NCBI RefSeq assembly: GCF_963678635.1
Contig: NC_087064.1
Span: 56,676,338-56,740,337, forward strand
Reading direction: 5' to 3'
Source: Symsagittifera roscoffensis
Lineage: Eukaryota; Xenacoelomorpha; Acoela; Convolutidae
DNA length: 64,000 nucleotides
The translations under genes and the position numbers were made by a program. The notes beneath the pieces are model-generated. The model saw nothing but the letters and a program-made list of their open reading frames with translations. It was not told the origin of the DNA and ran no database searches. Positions 1 through 8,420 of the stretch are shown piece after piece (position 1 is the stretch's first letter; each line of letters starts with the position of its first letter).

Positions 1-251
1 AATGTTTTTAATTATCTTTTATATCGATCAATTCACGACTGAAAGAATTTATTACGATGTATCACTCAGGCCCAACTGACGTATTTTTGTAGCTTTTCAC
101 ATTGAGTGTAGAAAAAAGAAGAAAAACCAACTTGCGACAAAACGAAGTTCCTTTCCACTTTGTATTGTTTTTTTCTTCTCAAAATGGGTCATAGTTTTGC
201 TTACGCCGTGTTCAGCACAAGGAAAAACTGAGTTCTATTCTATTTTTTCAG
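1..251 (+). other. Intron of the LPGAT1-like gene, 3' part
   Basis: This stretch precedes the first exon in the window. It is AT-rich with stops in all frames and ends in a pyrimidine-rich run and CAG at 249-251, an ordinary 3' splice site. I see no RNA gene or recognisable repeat in it. The upstream exons of the acyltransferase must lie outside the window. Confidence 0.6.
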
Positions 252-394
252 AAACTGGGTGCTGCCCAAAGAGAGAAGACATTGAAGGACGTGGAGACTC
301 ACATGAGGAATAAGTTCGTGGCCAAGAGGAGACGGTGGTGCGTAGTGTTCCCAGAAGGAGGATTCTTCCGGAAGAGGAAAGCAGCCAGTCAGCA
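252..394 (+). CDS. LPGAT1: LPGAT1-like exon with the FPEGG acyltransferase block
   Basis: The acceptor CAG ends at 251 and the donor GTGAGT starts at 395. The exon reads from phase 0 and ends after two bases of a codon. It encodes a lysine/arginine-rich amphipathic stretch followed by VVFPEGGFFRKRK, the phosphate/acyl-acceptor binding block of the PlsC/LPLAT fold. The next exon supplies the third base. Confidence 0.85.
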
Positions 395-3300
395 GTGAGT
401 TTTCTATTTTAAAAGGAGAAAAATCTCCAAGAAAACACAATAAAATTGGATATCATTAAATTCTGAGAAAGGGTTCCCCCCTTTTTAACTCTAAACAACT
501 TAACACCCTACAATTTCACTCCCTACTTTTTGTTGCCTTAGCAATATAACATCGCTACATTTTAAAACAATTTCTATGACTTAACACCGTTTTAATCCAA
601 ATGAAAAGAAAACTTACTTCAAAGGGGATTTCGGTAACCATCAAAGAATTAAACGAGAGAAATTTTTGCCATTTAAAGCCAGACAAATTTGCGCTACTTA
701 ATTCGCGTAAGTTTTGAATAGAAATGACCTTGCAAATGAATTCAATGGAACGTTTCAAACCAAAATGAAATGGCCTTGCTAATATTTTCAATGAATCATT
801 CCAAAATGAACCAAAAACAAGCAAAAGTTCAATGAACTTCAAAAGCCCGCAAATAATTAGACGTCCTTTGACTAATATGACCTAATTTTCTAGACATTTT
901 CAGCCGGTATAGAAATTAAAAAAAGGTTTAACCAATGCCAAAAAACTTAAAATCATTATTTTTAGAATCATTCTCGAACTTAAACTTATGACTTGATCGC
1001 TTTGTCAGCTTTTTTCGAACTGTTGGCACATAAACGCAAAGCTAAAGGGTTTGCCAGCCCGTAGTCCAAACCTAGCATCCCGAAAATAAGGGCGATTGTC
1101 CTGGGATTAAATTGCTAAGGCACGAGTCATGTTCTTGCGTTTAGTTACGTTTCCGGGAGTCTGCAAGGAAACGTCTTTTCAAAAAAAGCTGACAAAATTT
1201 TCAGTAGGATTAAAATATGAATTTTAACAAGACTGCTCGTATCAGGGCGAAGCCCTGAATGTTCCGACTGCCTTTTAAGGTCTATGGAGCATTAATACAA
1301 TGAAAAATTTCAATGTAATAGAAAAAATAAAATAAAAACTTTTGAAAAAATTTGAGATTTTATGTAAAAACATCCCCCCACACGTCATATTAAGTACAAA
1401 GTGATAGATTTTGCGCCTTTTAACAAATCAATTATGGCATAAAAGCATCATTGAACCAATTTGGAACGATTTCTAAGACGGATTAAATCTCCGCTTACGC
1501 GTTAATAGCGCGAAATTTATCGCGCGTTAATTGTCCCAATTGGCCAAAATGGCAGTCTTTAAACCCCCGTAACTTTATGAAAAATGATCACAGGTAAAAT
1601 ATCTTTTCAAATTCAAGCTCAAGACAACAATAGCTTTCGAATGATATAAAAAAAATTCCGTCAAAAATGGCTAGTTAAAAAGTGAAATTTGTCTGAAGAA
1701 AAAAAAACCCACCCCGAGCACAACTATTCCGTTACTTTCGTATCGAAAGTCGGAACAATAATACGAAAGAATAATCAAAAATGAAATGAAATTTACAATG
1801 GTTTAACACAAGTTAGATAACGCTCTGAAAAAGTACAGATCAGTTTTGTCTTCGTAAACGGACATTATGTTTTGTACTTTTCATTTAATACTCGATACTT
1901 TTTCTTTTTTGTGAACTTATGGCCACTCGATGCATCAAAAGAGTTTTTGCACGGAAGCGTCTTTTTGCAGGCTACCCACTACTTTCCACATATTTGGGTG
2001 GGCTCCGCTGAAATATGATTGAATCCCGAAATGCCATCCCTCGACAGCATTTGTTGTTCGAGCAATCCCCATCACGGCCGCATCTCGCCGGTTCCAAAGG
2101 TAGGGTGGGAATGGCGACGGGATATTGTAATCCACTAAGTATCTGCCCCAAACAATGCACGAATCAAGCCCAAATTAATAAATGTTAAACACGATTCTTT
2201 CTCAAAAAAGTTTCCTATAAAATCTGGTAAGTTTAGCTTGCGAAAGTTGGCAGTAGTAGACAAAATGATCTTGAGATCTGTAGTAGGCAAAATGATCTTG
2301 AGATTCTTAGTAGTTTATTTATTTCATTTTAGTTTTAAAAAATCTTACATTTTTTTTGACAATTTCTCATTACTTTTTACTAAATCGTATTTTGCGATTC
2401 GAGCAGAGGAAATACCAGGATCAGTGATATCGATTTTAAAAGTAATAAATTTAAATTAAGAAACTAATGGGAATTGTTGGCATCAATTTAAACTTTTCCG
2501 AAACTATTTACATTTTTCTTTGATTTTTTTTGCAAAATTAGACAAAGATTGATAGCAATTATTTCGGGCAAGTCCATTTGCACCCAAATTCTAGTAGATT
2601 TGTCGTGAAAACTCTGATTGTTTACTAGTTTCCGCGGAACTCAGAAATGTTGGCGCCGGATCGAATTCTGCTCGGGGAGTTTTAAGTTTTTTAAATTTAA
2701 ATTGCTCGATTTCAGTTGAAATGCTTCATTTAAAATGAGAGGAGGATTAATTTGACATCAAAGTTAATTGAAATTTAAATGAAAATTTAAGTTCAAATTG
2801 TTTTATTTAATTAACAGTTCCACTCAGAGTTTGCCTAGATAAAGTTAATGGGTTAGATTGAATTTCTTGTTTTTATAAAAAGCAAATCATTTCAAAGTTT
2901 TTTTTTACATTGATTGACAGGAAATTTCGAAGATATCTGAAAACTCGAAAACTGGAAAGTTAAGGTGGCTCTTTTTTTCCAGAAGTCATGGCTTGAAGGG
3001 GCTGTGCGGCAGCATTTGAACAATGGGAGCTTTTAAATGATTTACAATTCATTAATTACAAAATGCAATATTGCGGAGTATTTTTTTAAGCAAGTCGCAA
3101 ATAAAAATGCCTATTTGGTTGCACTTTTGGTATATTTCCAAGCATAAGCAATTTGATAGCATATGTAGCTGCTTAATTGGCAGCTAGTGATAGTAAATGG
3201 TCAGGTGACTGTACCGCAGATGCGGGGACGTGAAGCTCCGTGTCTCCAGGTTCGGATCCCGCACACAGCAAAAGTTTTTTGTGGCTTATTTTGAAGTTTT

Positions 3301-5206
3301 TTTGCTTTCTTAACCGGGCTGTGTACATCTTATTATGACAAAGCCTGCTGTTAAAATGACCGTTTTATGCGAATACTGTTCCTTGTTTCTTGTAAATTAA
3401 CAAACGTTTTTTTAATTTTTCTTTTTTATTCGACTTATTAGTTGTCGCCTTTTTTTAGTGGCCTCATATTTTCTCAGAATAAACTTTATTTAAGATATTC
3501 GAGACAATCATATGTAATTTTATTTATTGTTTATATACATATATTTTCGAAAATTCCGACTTACCGGTTTTCATCGCATTTTTGTCGGCTGGTTTGCCAT
3601 GTTAATTTGGCGTTGATTATGGTGGCTCCGATTCGCCTCTCTGTCAAAATTGAGTTCTTTTAAGAGGACATACTCCTAAGTATATTTTGCAGCTCTTTGC
3701 CACTATAGTCCACCTTGCCCTGTGTGCGGTATGGTTATTACGCTTGCGATAAGCCAGCGTTATCAAGCCGGAAGATATATATATTTTTTCGGGTTAACAA
3801 CTAGTTTTACAGAATCTTTTGAATCGTTTTACCTTAGGTTCATATGAAATCAAAAGTCAGGCGTTGATTCGTGCATGTGCCGAAGAGCTAACGCACCTGC
3901 CTATGAAGACAAAGGTCAATGGCTGTAATTGTTTATTTGCCTCTGCGTAAATTAGATCCGTACAGAACTTTCTCTCCCAAAGAAATCATAGTATTTTTTA
4001 TATGCTAGCTAATATGCTATCCCGTTTAAATGCTTTTTTATGTCAAAAATTAATTTTCAGCTGCTTTTACGTCCTTAGAAGAAAAACGGTTATATGTTAT
4101 GTTTTTTGAACAGATACTCGATCAAGAAGGGATATCCTGTGTTCGAACGACTATCTGGTCCCAGAGTGTTTGGAGTTGAGAAAATATTACAATCCGTCAA
4201 AGAAGCAGGTTAGTACCCTTTCAGACTGGACAGGTTAGGACCCTTTCTACCGACTGAGCTTTTTTGCCATTTAAAGGACATCAATAATTCATTGACTAGT
4301 GTATTTCAGCAGTAACTTCGGGTAAAAACAAAAGGTCATTCGTCTACGGATTTTTAAAGCTGTTATTCATAATAATTTGTTGAATTTCAAGGCCTGGAAA
4401 TTTTCAAATACGCGGGTAAATTGAGCGATTGACAAGCATGAAGGCAAGTGTAAAGGCCTAATTCCGTTTCCTGCTAATAAAGGCGCAATGTTTGTATGCA
4501 TATAAAACAACAATTTTCTGGCTGATCAAAAGAGACGCCCAACGTGGGGCTCGAACCCACGACCCTGGGATTAAGAGTCCCATGCTCTACCGACTGAGCT
4601 AGCCGGGCTTGTTACTACACGAGACAGGAAATTAGTTTGCCGCCATTTCAATCAAGGCAGACACTACGGATCGTTTATGGATGCTTTGAGTGAATTTAGA
4701 AAAATATAGGACTTGGAACGCACTTTCCCTCGTCATAGTCGTGGTTATTCGAAGTTGTTCCAGAAAAAAACGAGTACCGGAATTTTTATGCTCTCAGATT
4801 TGAATTATCCGTTCTTCTGCTTTCAGATCCGAATTATCCGTTTGAGTACCTCCTAGACGTCATAATAGCTTACCAGGACCAATCCAGATGTGTGGGGCTT
4901 CCAGACTGGTTAATATCGGGAAAATACCCCGAGAAGGTTCACGTACACTACACAGCAGTGCCGGTATCGACTCTGAAATCTGAAGCGACCGAGGACTTGG
5001 AACGCAGTTTGTTCAAGATTTGGGCTGAAAAAGAGCAGAAGATACAAAATTTTTACAAGTTTGGATATTTTGAGAGTGAAGATGAGACACACAAAGTGTG
5101 CGTGTTCTCGAATTTTAGATGTGTCTCGCTCAACCTAATGTACATTTTCGTGACTGTGTTTTGTGCTTGGCCCGGTGCTAAATTGCTCTATTCTTTAATT
5201 GTTTAA
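252..5206 (+). CDS. LPGAT1: LPGAT1-like acyltransferase, C-terminal part (3 exons; 5' end outside the window)
   Basis: This is the 3' end of a gene for an acyl-CoA:lysophospholipid acyltransferase of the LPGAT1 family, ER membrane enzymes that re-acylate lysophospholipids (lysophosphatidylglycerol in the original description, other lysophospholipids in later work). Exons at 252-394, 4114-4208 and 4827-5206 join in consistent phase (2, then 1) and end at TAA 5204-5206. The product contains the acyltransferase block VVFPEGGF followed by a basic RKRK run, equivalent to VLFPEGGFLRKR in vertebrate LPGAT1. Further on are KVHVHYTAVP (vertebrate THVHYRIFP), a WAEKEQKIQNFY segment (vertebrate RFVEKEDLLSHFY) and a C-terminal hydrophobic segment of about 20 residues ending in LYSLIV, a likely membrane anchor. 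About 205 residues are present. The HX4D catalytic block must lie upstream. Identification rests on remembered family sequence; exon order and motifs agree well. Confidence 0.87.
1228..1758 (-). repeat. GTTCCGAC element, copy 1 (complete, inverted)
   Basis: This is the reverse-orientation equivalent of 53027-53555, colinear end to end at about 530 bp. Shared landmarks are TGTTCCGACTTTCG at one end, a block with several CG-rich ATTAACGCGCG-like words in the middle, a run of GGGGG, and at the other end AGTCGGAACA followed by the hairpin CAGGGCTTCGCCCTG and ATACGAGCAGTCTTG. It has no coding capacity. TGTTCCGACT and AGTCGGAACA are inverted repeats, and a GC-rich hairpin sits near one end, as in non-autonomous Helitron-type or MITE elements. 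The superfamily is not settled. Confidence 0.8.
1935..2165 (-). pseudogene. MULE-type transposase C-terminal fragment
   Basis: On the minus strand an open frame encodes a tryptophan-rich segment with LWNRRDAAV, then TTNAVEGWH and GAHPNMWKVV, ending at a stop. The word TNNAVEGWH followed by AHPNIWKFI is the conserved C-terminal signature of MULE (Mutator-like) transposases seen in many invertebrate genomes, often linked with FLYWCH zinc fingers. Only about 65 residues remain; upstream on the minus strand the frame breaks, and no DDE core is visible, so this is a relic. It is still relevant, because MULE insertion makes target duplications of about 9 bp and such duplications flank MITEs elsewhere in the window. 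Confidence 0.7.
3100..3290 (+). repeat. tRNA-like composite element relic
   Basis: The stretch reads like the other tRNA-like elements in the window. A leader with TAGCATATGTAGCTGC is followed by a box A-like TGACTGTACCGCAGATG and a box B-like GGTTCGGATCCC spaced as in a tRNA gene, then a CACAGCAAAAG tail. It matches the family near 12240-12550 and 16330-16655 in order of parts. It cannot fold as a complete tRNA, so I call it a SINE-like relic. Confidence 0.5.
3747..3950 (+). repeat. GCTTGCGATAAG SINE-like element, copy 1
   Basis: It begins with a small stem, GCTTGCGATAAGCCAGCG, followed by TTATCAAGCCGGAA, a T-run, GGGTTAACAACTAGTTTTAC and AGAATC. The same ordered words occur near 8803, 35793, and on the minus strand at 40325 and 40700. 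In the later copies a tRNA-like region with box B (GGTTCGAA) follows. This points to a short retroelement of about 200-300 bp. Confidence 0.55.
4114..4208 (+). CDS. LPGAT1: LPGAT1-like penultimate exon
   Basis: The acceptor is AACAG at 4109-4113 and the donor GTTAGT starts at 4209. The exon enters after two codon bases and leaves after one, matching both neighbours. It encodes a segment with GYPVFERLSGPRVFG, equivalent to the linker between the FPEGG block and the conserved C-terminal block of LPGAT1 (vertebrate LTNVTLPRSGA region). Confidence 0.78.
4209..4826 (+). other. LPGAT1-like intron with antisense tRNA-Lys
   Basis: This intron carries the minus-strand tRNA-Lys at 4536-4608. Near 4237-4252 a short CTACCGACTGAGCT word matches the D-arm of that tRNA and may be a relic. 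Close to its 3' end the acceptor is duplicated: CAG plus about 16 exon-like bases occur at 4795-4814 and again at the true junction at 4827. Confidence 0.6.
4536..4608 (-). tRNA. tRNA-Lys (CTT)
   Basis: The minus strand gives a complete 73-base cloverleaf: acceptor GCCCGGC paired with GTTGGGC, D-arm TAGCTCAGTCGGTAGAGC, anticodon loop ACTCTTAAT with anticodon CTT, T-arm GTGGGTTCGAGCCCCAC and discriminator G. It is almost identical to animal tRNA-Lys(CTT). Internal box A and box B are intact. A TTTT run follows about five bases after the 3' end on the minus strand, a good Pol III terminator. It lies antisense inside an intron of the acyltransferase gene. Confidence 0.95.
4827..5206 (+). CDS. 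LPGAT1: LPGAT1-like terminal exon
   Basis: The acceptor TTTCAG ends at 4826. The exon is open to TAA at 5204-5206, giving 126 codons. It encodes the conserved block YPEKVHVHYTAVP, the WAEKEQKI helix and a hydrophobic tail of about 20 residues. The nearest canonical AATAAA lies at 5564-5569, 358 bases beyond the stop, and could serve as the polyadenylation signal. Confidence 0.87.
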
Positions 5207-5931
5207 TTTGTAGAAGTTCCTTTCATCTCCTGATTAGAGATTGTTTTGGATAGGAATTGTTTTCATCATGGGTATAATTTTAGCTTCATGCTTTCTTGTG
5301 AAGACAGATTTATTTAAATAATAATAATTAACCATCAATAGATAATTTAATTACTCATTACAATTGATTTTATTACAATTGATCGAGGTTTGTACCAAAG
5401 ACAGTGGATATTTCAGTAACGAGGGAGACTTACGAATCCAAGTGACGTCTCTATATGATTTTAGGCGATATTGCTTCTGAGTGAGATAGTGTTTTCGCCA
5501 GTAGCATAGTCAGTCCAATCAACCCGAAGCGTCAGGTCATTTTTTGCACGATAAATTGCCCGAAATAAAAGTTTCAAGTTGCGTTGACAAAGGCTAAATA
5601 ATTCCCGACTGGCTAAACGAATTTTTTTCTTGAAATAATAGGAGTTGCTACTTGACATCAGATTAGTTTAAAACTCGGTGAACAGGCGGAATGCTTGCAG
5701 CTAATCGCAAGATCTATCCTTTTCACATTCCAGATAATTAATTGGCTGTGTGAAACCAAATTTATGATGTTTTGACCGTTTTTTTTAAACTTCATGATTT
5801 TTCTCGAAAACTACGAGCAAAAATCTGAGATTGTGTGTTCAATAGACAGAACGAGTTGTGAAAAGTTCCACTGCAGAAGCTGCATGCAACGCCATTTTTT
5901 ACAAAAATTTATGTCCTCGAACATAAATAGG
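5207..5931. other. 3' flank of the LPGAT1-like gene
   Basis: This is the probable 3' untranslated region and flank of the acyltransferase gene, with an AATAAA at 5564-5569. The stretch 5764-5862 contains TTTTGACCGTTTTTT, CTCGAAAACTAC and AATCTGAGATT, the ordered words of the ~170 bp repeat that is tandem at 20690-21300. I see nothing else. Confidence 0.45.
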
Positions 5932-6063
5932 AAAGAAATGGTGCCAAGAGTGACCCTTGTCTGACACTACTGAGAAAACTTAAATTTCTTGAATCAGATA
6001 ATTCAAGAAATTATAGTTTTGTCAGTAGTAACAGACAAGGGTCAATCTTGGCACCATTTCTTT
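5932..6063. repeat. Long foldback inverted repeat inside a LINE relic
   Basis: Arms 5932-5994 and 6001-6063 (63 bases each) are reverse complements with about six mismatches, separated by a six-base loop (CAGATA). The right arm carries the reverse-transcriptase word RQGSILAPFLF in the + frame, so the left arm looks like an inverted copy of LINE coding DNA. Such a structure would give a long, almost perfect RNA hairpin if transcribed. Confidence 0.85.
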
Positions 6064-6960
6064 TTAATCTGACTGTCGACTGGGCAATATCTGGAGCCCT
6101 CTAAGGAAAAAATCTTGTAACCGCGCTACACGATATGGTTGTTGCGGATCTTGGATTTCAGATGACGTCGGTCTGCTCGACGATAACCAACCCGGAAGAA
6201 GCACAGAAGCTCCTTAATGCAGTGGCTGAAAACGCTGCGTTATCCAGATATTTATTGTCAAACACCAAAAAATAGAAACAGAAAACTTTACCTATTTAAA
6301 CCGAATATTTTAAAAGTAGAATCTAACTGAATGGCGATATATCAAAAGAGGTCAAAACCCAGATAGGAAAGGCAGCCGGAAATTTTAACAATCTAAAGCA
6401 TATTTGGAATCAAAGGAAAATTCTCGAAAGCACGAAATACAAAATCTACAAAGGCTGCGTCAGAATTGTTCTGTTTTATGGAGCCGAAACTTGGCCCACC
6501 AAAGAATCTTATATCAAACGAATGGATGCGTTCGAAAGTAGGTGCGTGCGAAAAATTCTCCACAATGCATACAGCCTATCAACATTAGACTTATGGCTGA
6601 AAGCAAGACTCGATGAAAGTTTATCATTCACCATACAACTCAGAAGTCTGAAATGGCTCGGTCATGTTCTTCGCTTGGACCCCTCGGATATCCCGAATGT
6701 ACCCCTACAATTTGAAAAAGGCGACGTTGGGCGACGAACCCCAGATGGCAGCAAAAATTCGTGGCGCAAAATAGTCCAGATGAAAATAAAATTCATTTGA
6801 AGTCGCCCAAAATTACAATCAAGACATGGGAGAGAGTGGTTCGAACGTTGCAAAAACCTGGTATGAAACAGGAAGCAATGGAGAGATTTGTGTCGGGATA
6901 TCACTGGCGGGCAACGGACAGCATTGCCTCAAATCGCCCTTCCTGGACCTAAATGTCCTC
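6001..6960 (+). pseudogene. LINE (non-LTR retrotransposon) ORF2 relic, broken
   Basis: Fragments of a non-LTR reverse transcriptase occur in order but in shifting frames. RQGSILAPFLFNL (about 6034-6072) is followed by a stop, then the catalytic-type motif SDDVGLL (about 6158-6178, with serine in place of the usual alanine). After a frame change comes NPEEAQKLLNAVAE. From about 6330 to 6800 there is an open stretch with LFYGAETW, MDAFESRCVRKIL and LKWLGHVLRL, the typical C-terminal part of Jockey/CR1/RTE-like LINE ORF2. Frameshifts and stops make it inactive. The 5' end with endonuclease is not seen. A 92-residue open frame at 6522-6800 belongs to this relic and is not a separate gene. Confidence 0.82.
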
Positions 6961-6969
6961 AACAAAGTC

Positions 6970-7115
6970 CGTTTTGGGTATTTTTTGTCCTAAACTACCC
7001 TACCAAATTTCAGAGTTTGGGTTCAGTCGAATCAGCAGGTTATGATAAGCGCCTCTGCATAAGCGGCTATGCCTTTTTCTTAACATGAAGTTATGGTCCT
7101 CGGAAAATTTTTTTT
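6970..7115 (+). repeat. ~170 bp repeat family, single copy
   Basis: The order CTACCCTACCAAATTTCAGAG, TTGGGTT, GCGCCTCTGCATAAGCGGCT and AAGTTATGGTCCTCGGAAAA matches the tandem units at 20690-21300 and the copies near the right end of the window (63560-64000). Confidence 0.55.
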
Positions 7116-7897
7116 TGACACAAGTCCAAAATTCGAATCCGGCCGGTACTTACCTAACTTGTTTCAAATTTTAATTTTTTGCTGTGATAAAATTAAATTT
7201 TCGGACTATCGTTTATATGCTTGTTATCTTATTTCTTGTCTTAGTTTGACAGCATTGATTTTTCTGTAGTTTTTGATGTATCCGCGATTAAGAGCTTAGT
7301 TTTCTTCGTCTTTTCAATTTCTTTTATTCACTCTCCTTATATTTCCTTTTATTTAGGAAGTTCCTGTTTTAAATCTGCCTTAAAATATCTGAAGTAATGA
7401 CAATCAATGGCTTTATCCGGTTCAAAAAATTTTGGATAGAAAATCCGATTTTTCCGCTTTTTGGAAAAATTACTTCGCCTAAGTTGAGTTTGTCAAATGA
7501 GCTTGAGAATGGATGAATTGTGGTGGACAAATAGGAACATTTTGGCCTTTCGTATCGGCGTTTTTGAACTGAAAACTTGCAGATATAAAAATTTGACGTC
7601 ATTACTTTTAATGGCAAATTTAGTTGGTTTCGATGTAACATAAATTCCAAATTGAGATATTTGTTTCCTGTAAACAAGCTCGAGAGAAAGAGAGCCGTTT
7701 AAAAGAAATAGATTGAGAAACAGTCGGAAAATAATAAACCATCTAGCTCGCATATTTTAAGAATTTGCGAAGAATAGCATTGCTTCCAGCATCACTCTGT
7801 AAAGGATACGGCCTGACCGCCAGCATTGAAATTTATCTAGAAGACATCAAGAACTAGACACTTTAGCCAAAAAGATGCTATTTTGCACTTTTTTCAG
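7116..7897 (+). other. Probable UBR4 5' flank / first intron or outron
   Basis: There is no credible coding exon here. The stretch is AT-rich and ends in a pyrimidine run plus CAG at 7895-7897, a typical 3' splice acceptor directly before the first coding exon of UBR4. The 5' UTR exon(s) and promoter should therefore lie upstream, or a spliced leader could be joined here. I cannot place a promoter. Confidence 0.4.
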
Positions 7898-7912
7898 ATG
7901 AAAGTGAATTAA
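7898..7912 (+). promoter_or_regulatory. Four-codon upstream ORF abutting the UBR4 start
   Basis: If the acceptor at 7897 is used, the exon begins with ATG AAA GTG AAT TAA. The stop ends one base before the UBR4 ATG at 7914, in another frame. This geometry would force ribosomes to terminate and reinitiate at the main start, or to skip the first ATG by leaky scanning. It depends on the inferred acceptor. Confidence 0.5.
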
Positions 7913-7913
7913 A

Positions 7914-8420
7914 ATGAGTGACAGGATCCCCTCAGATGTGGAGAAACTCAAACGAGTGCTCCGCATTTTAGGAGACTTGCCCGAATGGGAAACACCCTTT
8001 GGAGAAGCCCTGGAGAGTGAGACTCCAGAGGGAGGATCGAGTTACCAGGCATCAGCTGCTGGTGGAAACGAGGAGCCTATGGAATTGAATGGTGTGGAAT
8101 CGAATCGACCGGCAGGAGTTTCGGTCATTGTGAAAGAGGGAATGGAACATGTAGCAGAACATAAGTTTCTGTACAAGAGACTAGACGAAAAAGCAAAGTT
8201 TAGACCCGTAGAGTTTGAAAATCTCGAGGACTTGATGGGGATTTTCAAACAGGTCATGATGAAACAGGATGGAGATACGGTTGAGATATCGGAAGGTGGA
8301 AATGACAATGCGACATTTTACACCGCATTTTGTGTCTTGGTTTTGCTGAAGATCGAGCAGACACATGCTGAAATGAAGAACTCGAGAGAACCCAAATTGG
8401 AGGACAACAAGATAAGCAAA
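7914..8420 (+). CDS. UBR4: UBR4 coding exon 1
   Basis: From ATG 7914 to the donor GTTAGT at 8421: 169 codons ending in phase 0. The first 60 residues are acidic and low in complexity. The rest is helical and weakly conserved, as expected for the N-terminal end of UBR4. Assignment rests on in-phase joining to exon 2 rather than on a strong motif. Confidence 0.8.

Larger units (their letters stand above)
395..4113 (+). other. LPGAT1-like intron (3.7 kb) with repeats
   Basis: I see no host exon here. The intron holds an inverted copy of the GTTCCGAC element (1228-1758), a minus-strand MULE transposase relic (about 1935-2165), a tRNA-like composite element relic (about 3100-3290) and a copy of the GCTTGCGATAAG SINE-like family (about 3747-3950). 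The stretches 395-1227 and 2170-3095 are AT-rich and I see nothing supportable in them. Confidence 0.6.

Noticed and set aside
4237-4252. Second tRNA-Lys next to 4536
   Set aside because: Only a 14-base D-arm word matches; no other tRNA part is present.
7369-7753. Minus-strand open frames of 86-102 codons upstream of UBR4
   Set aside because: AT-rich, overlapping in two frames, no motif, no splice support.
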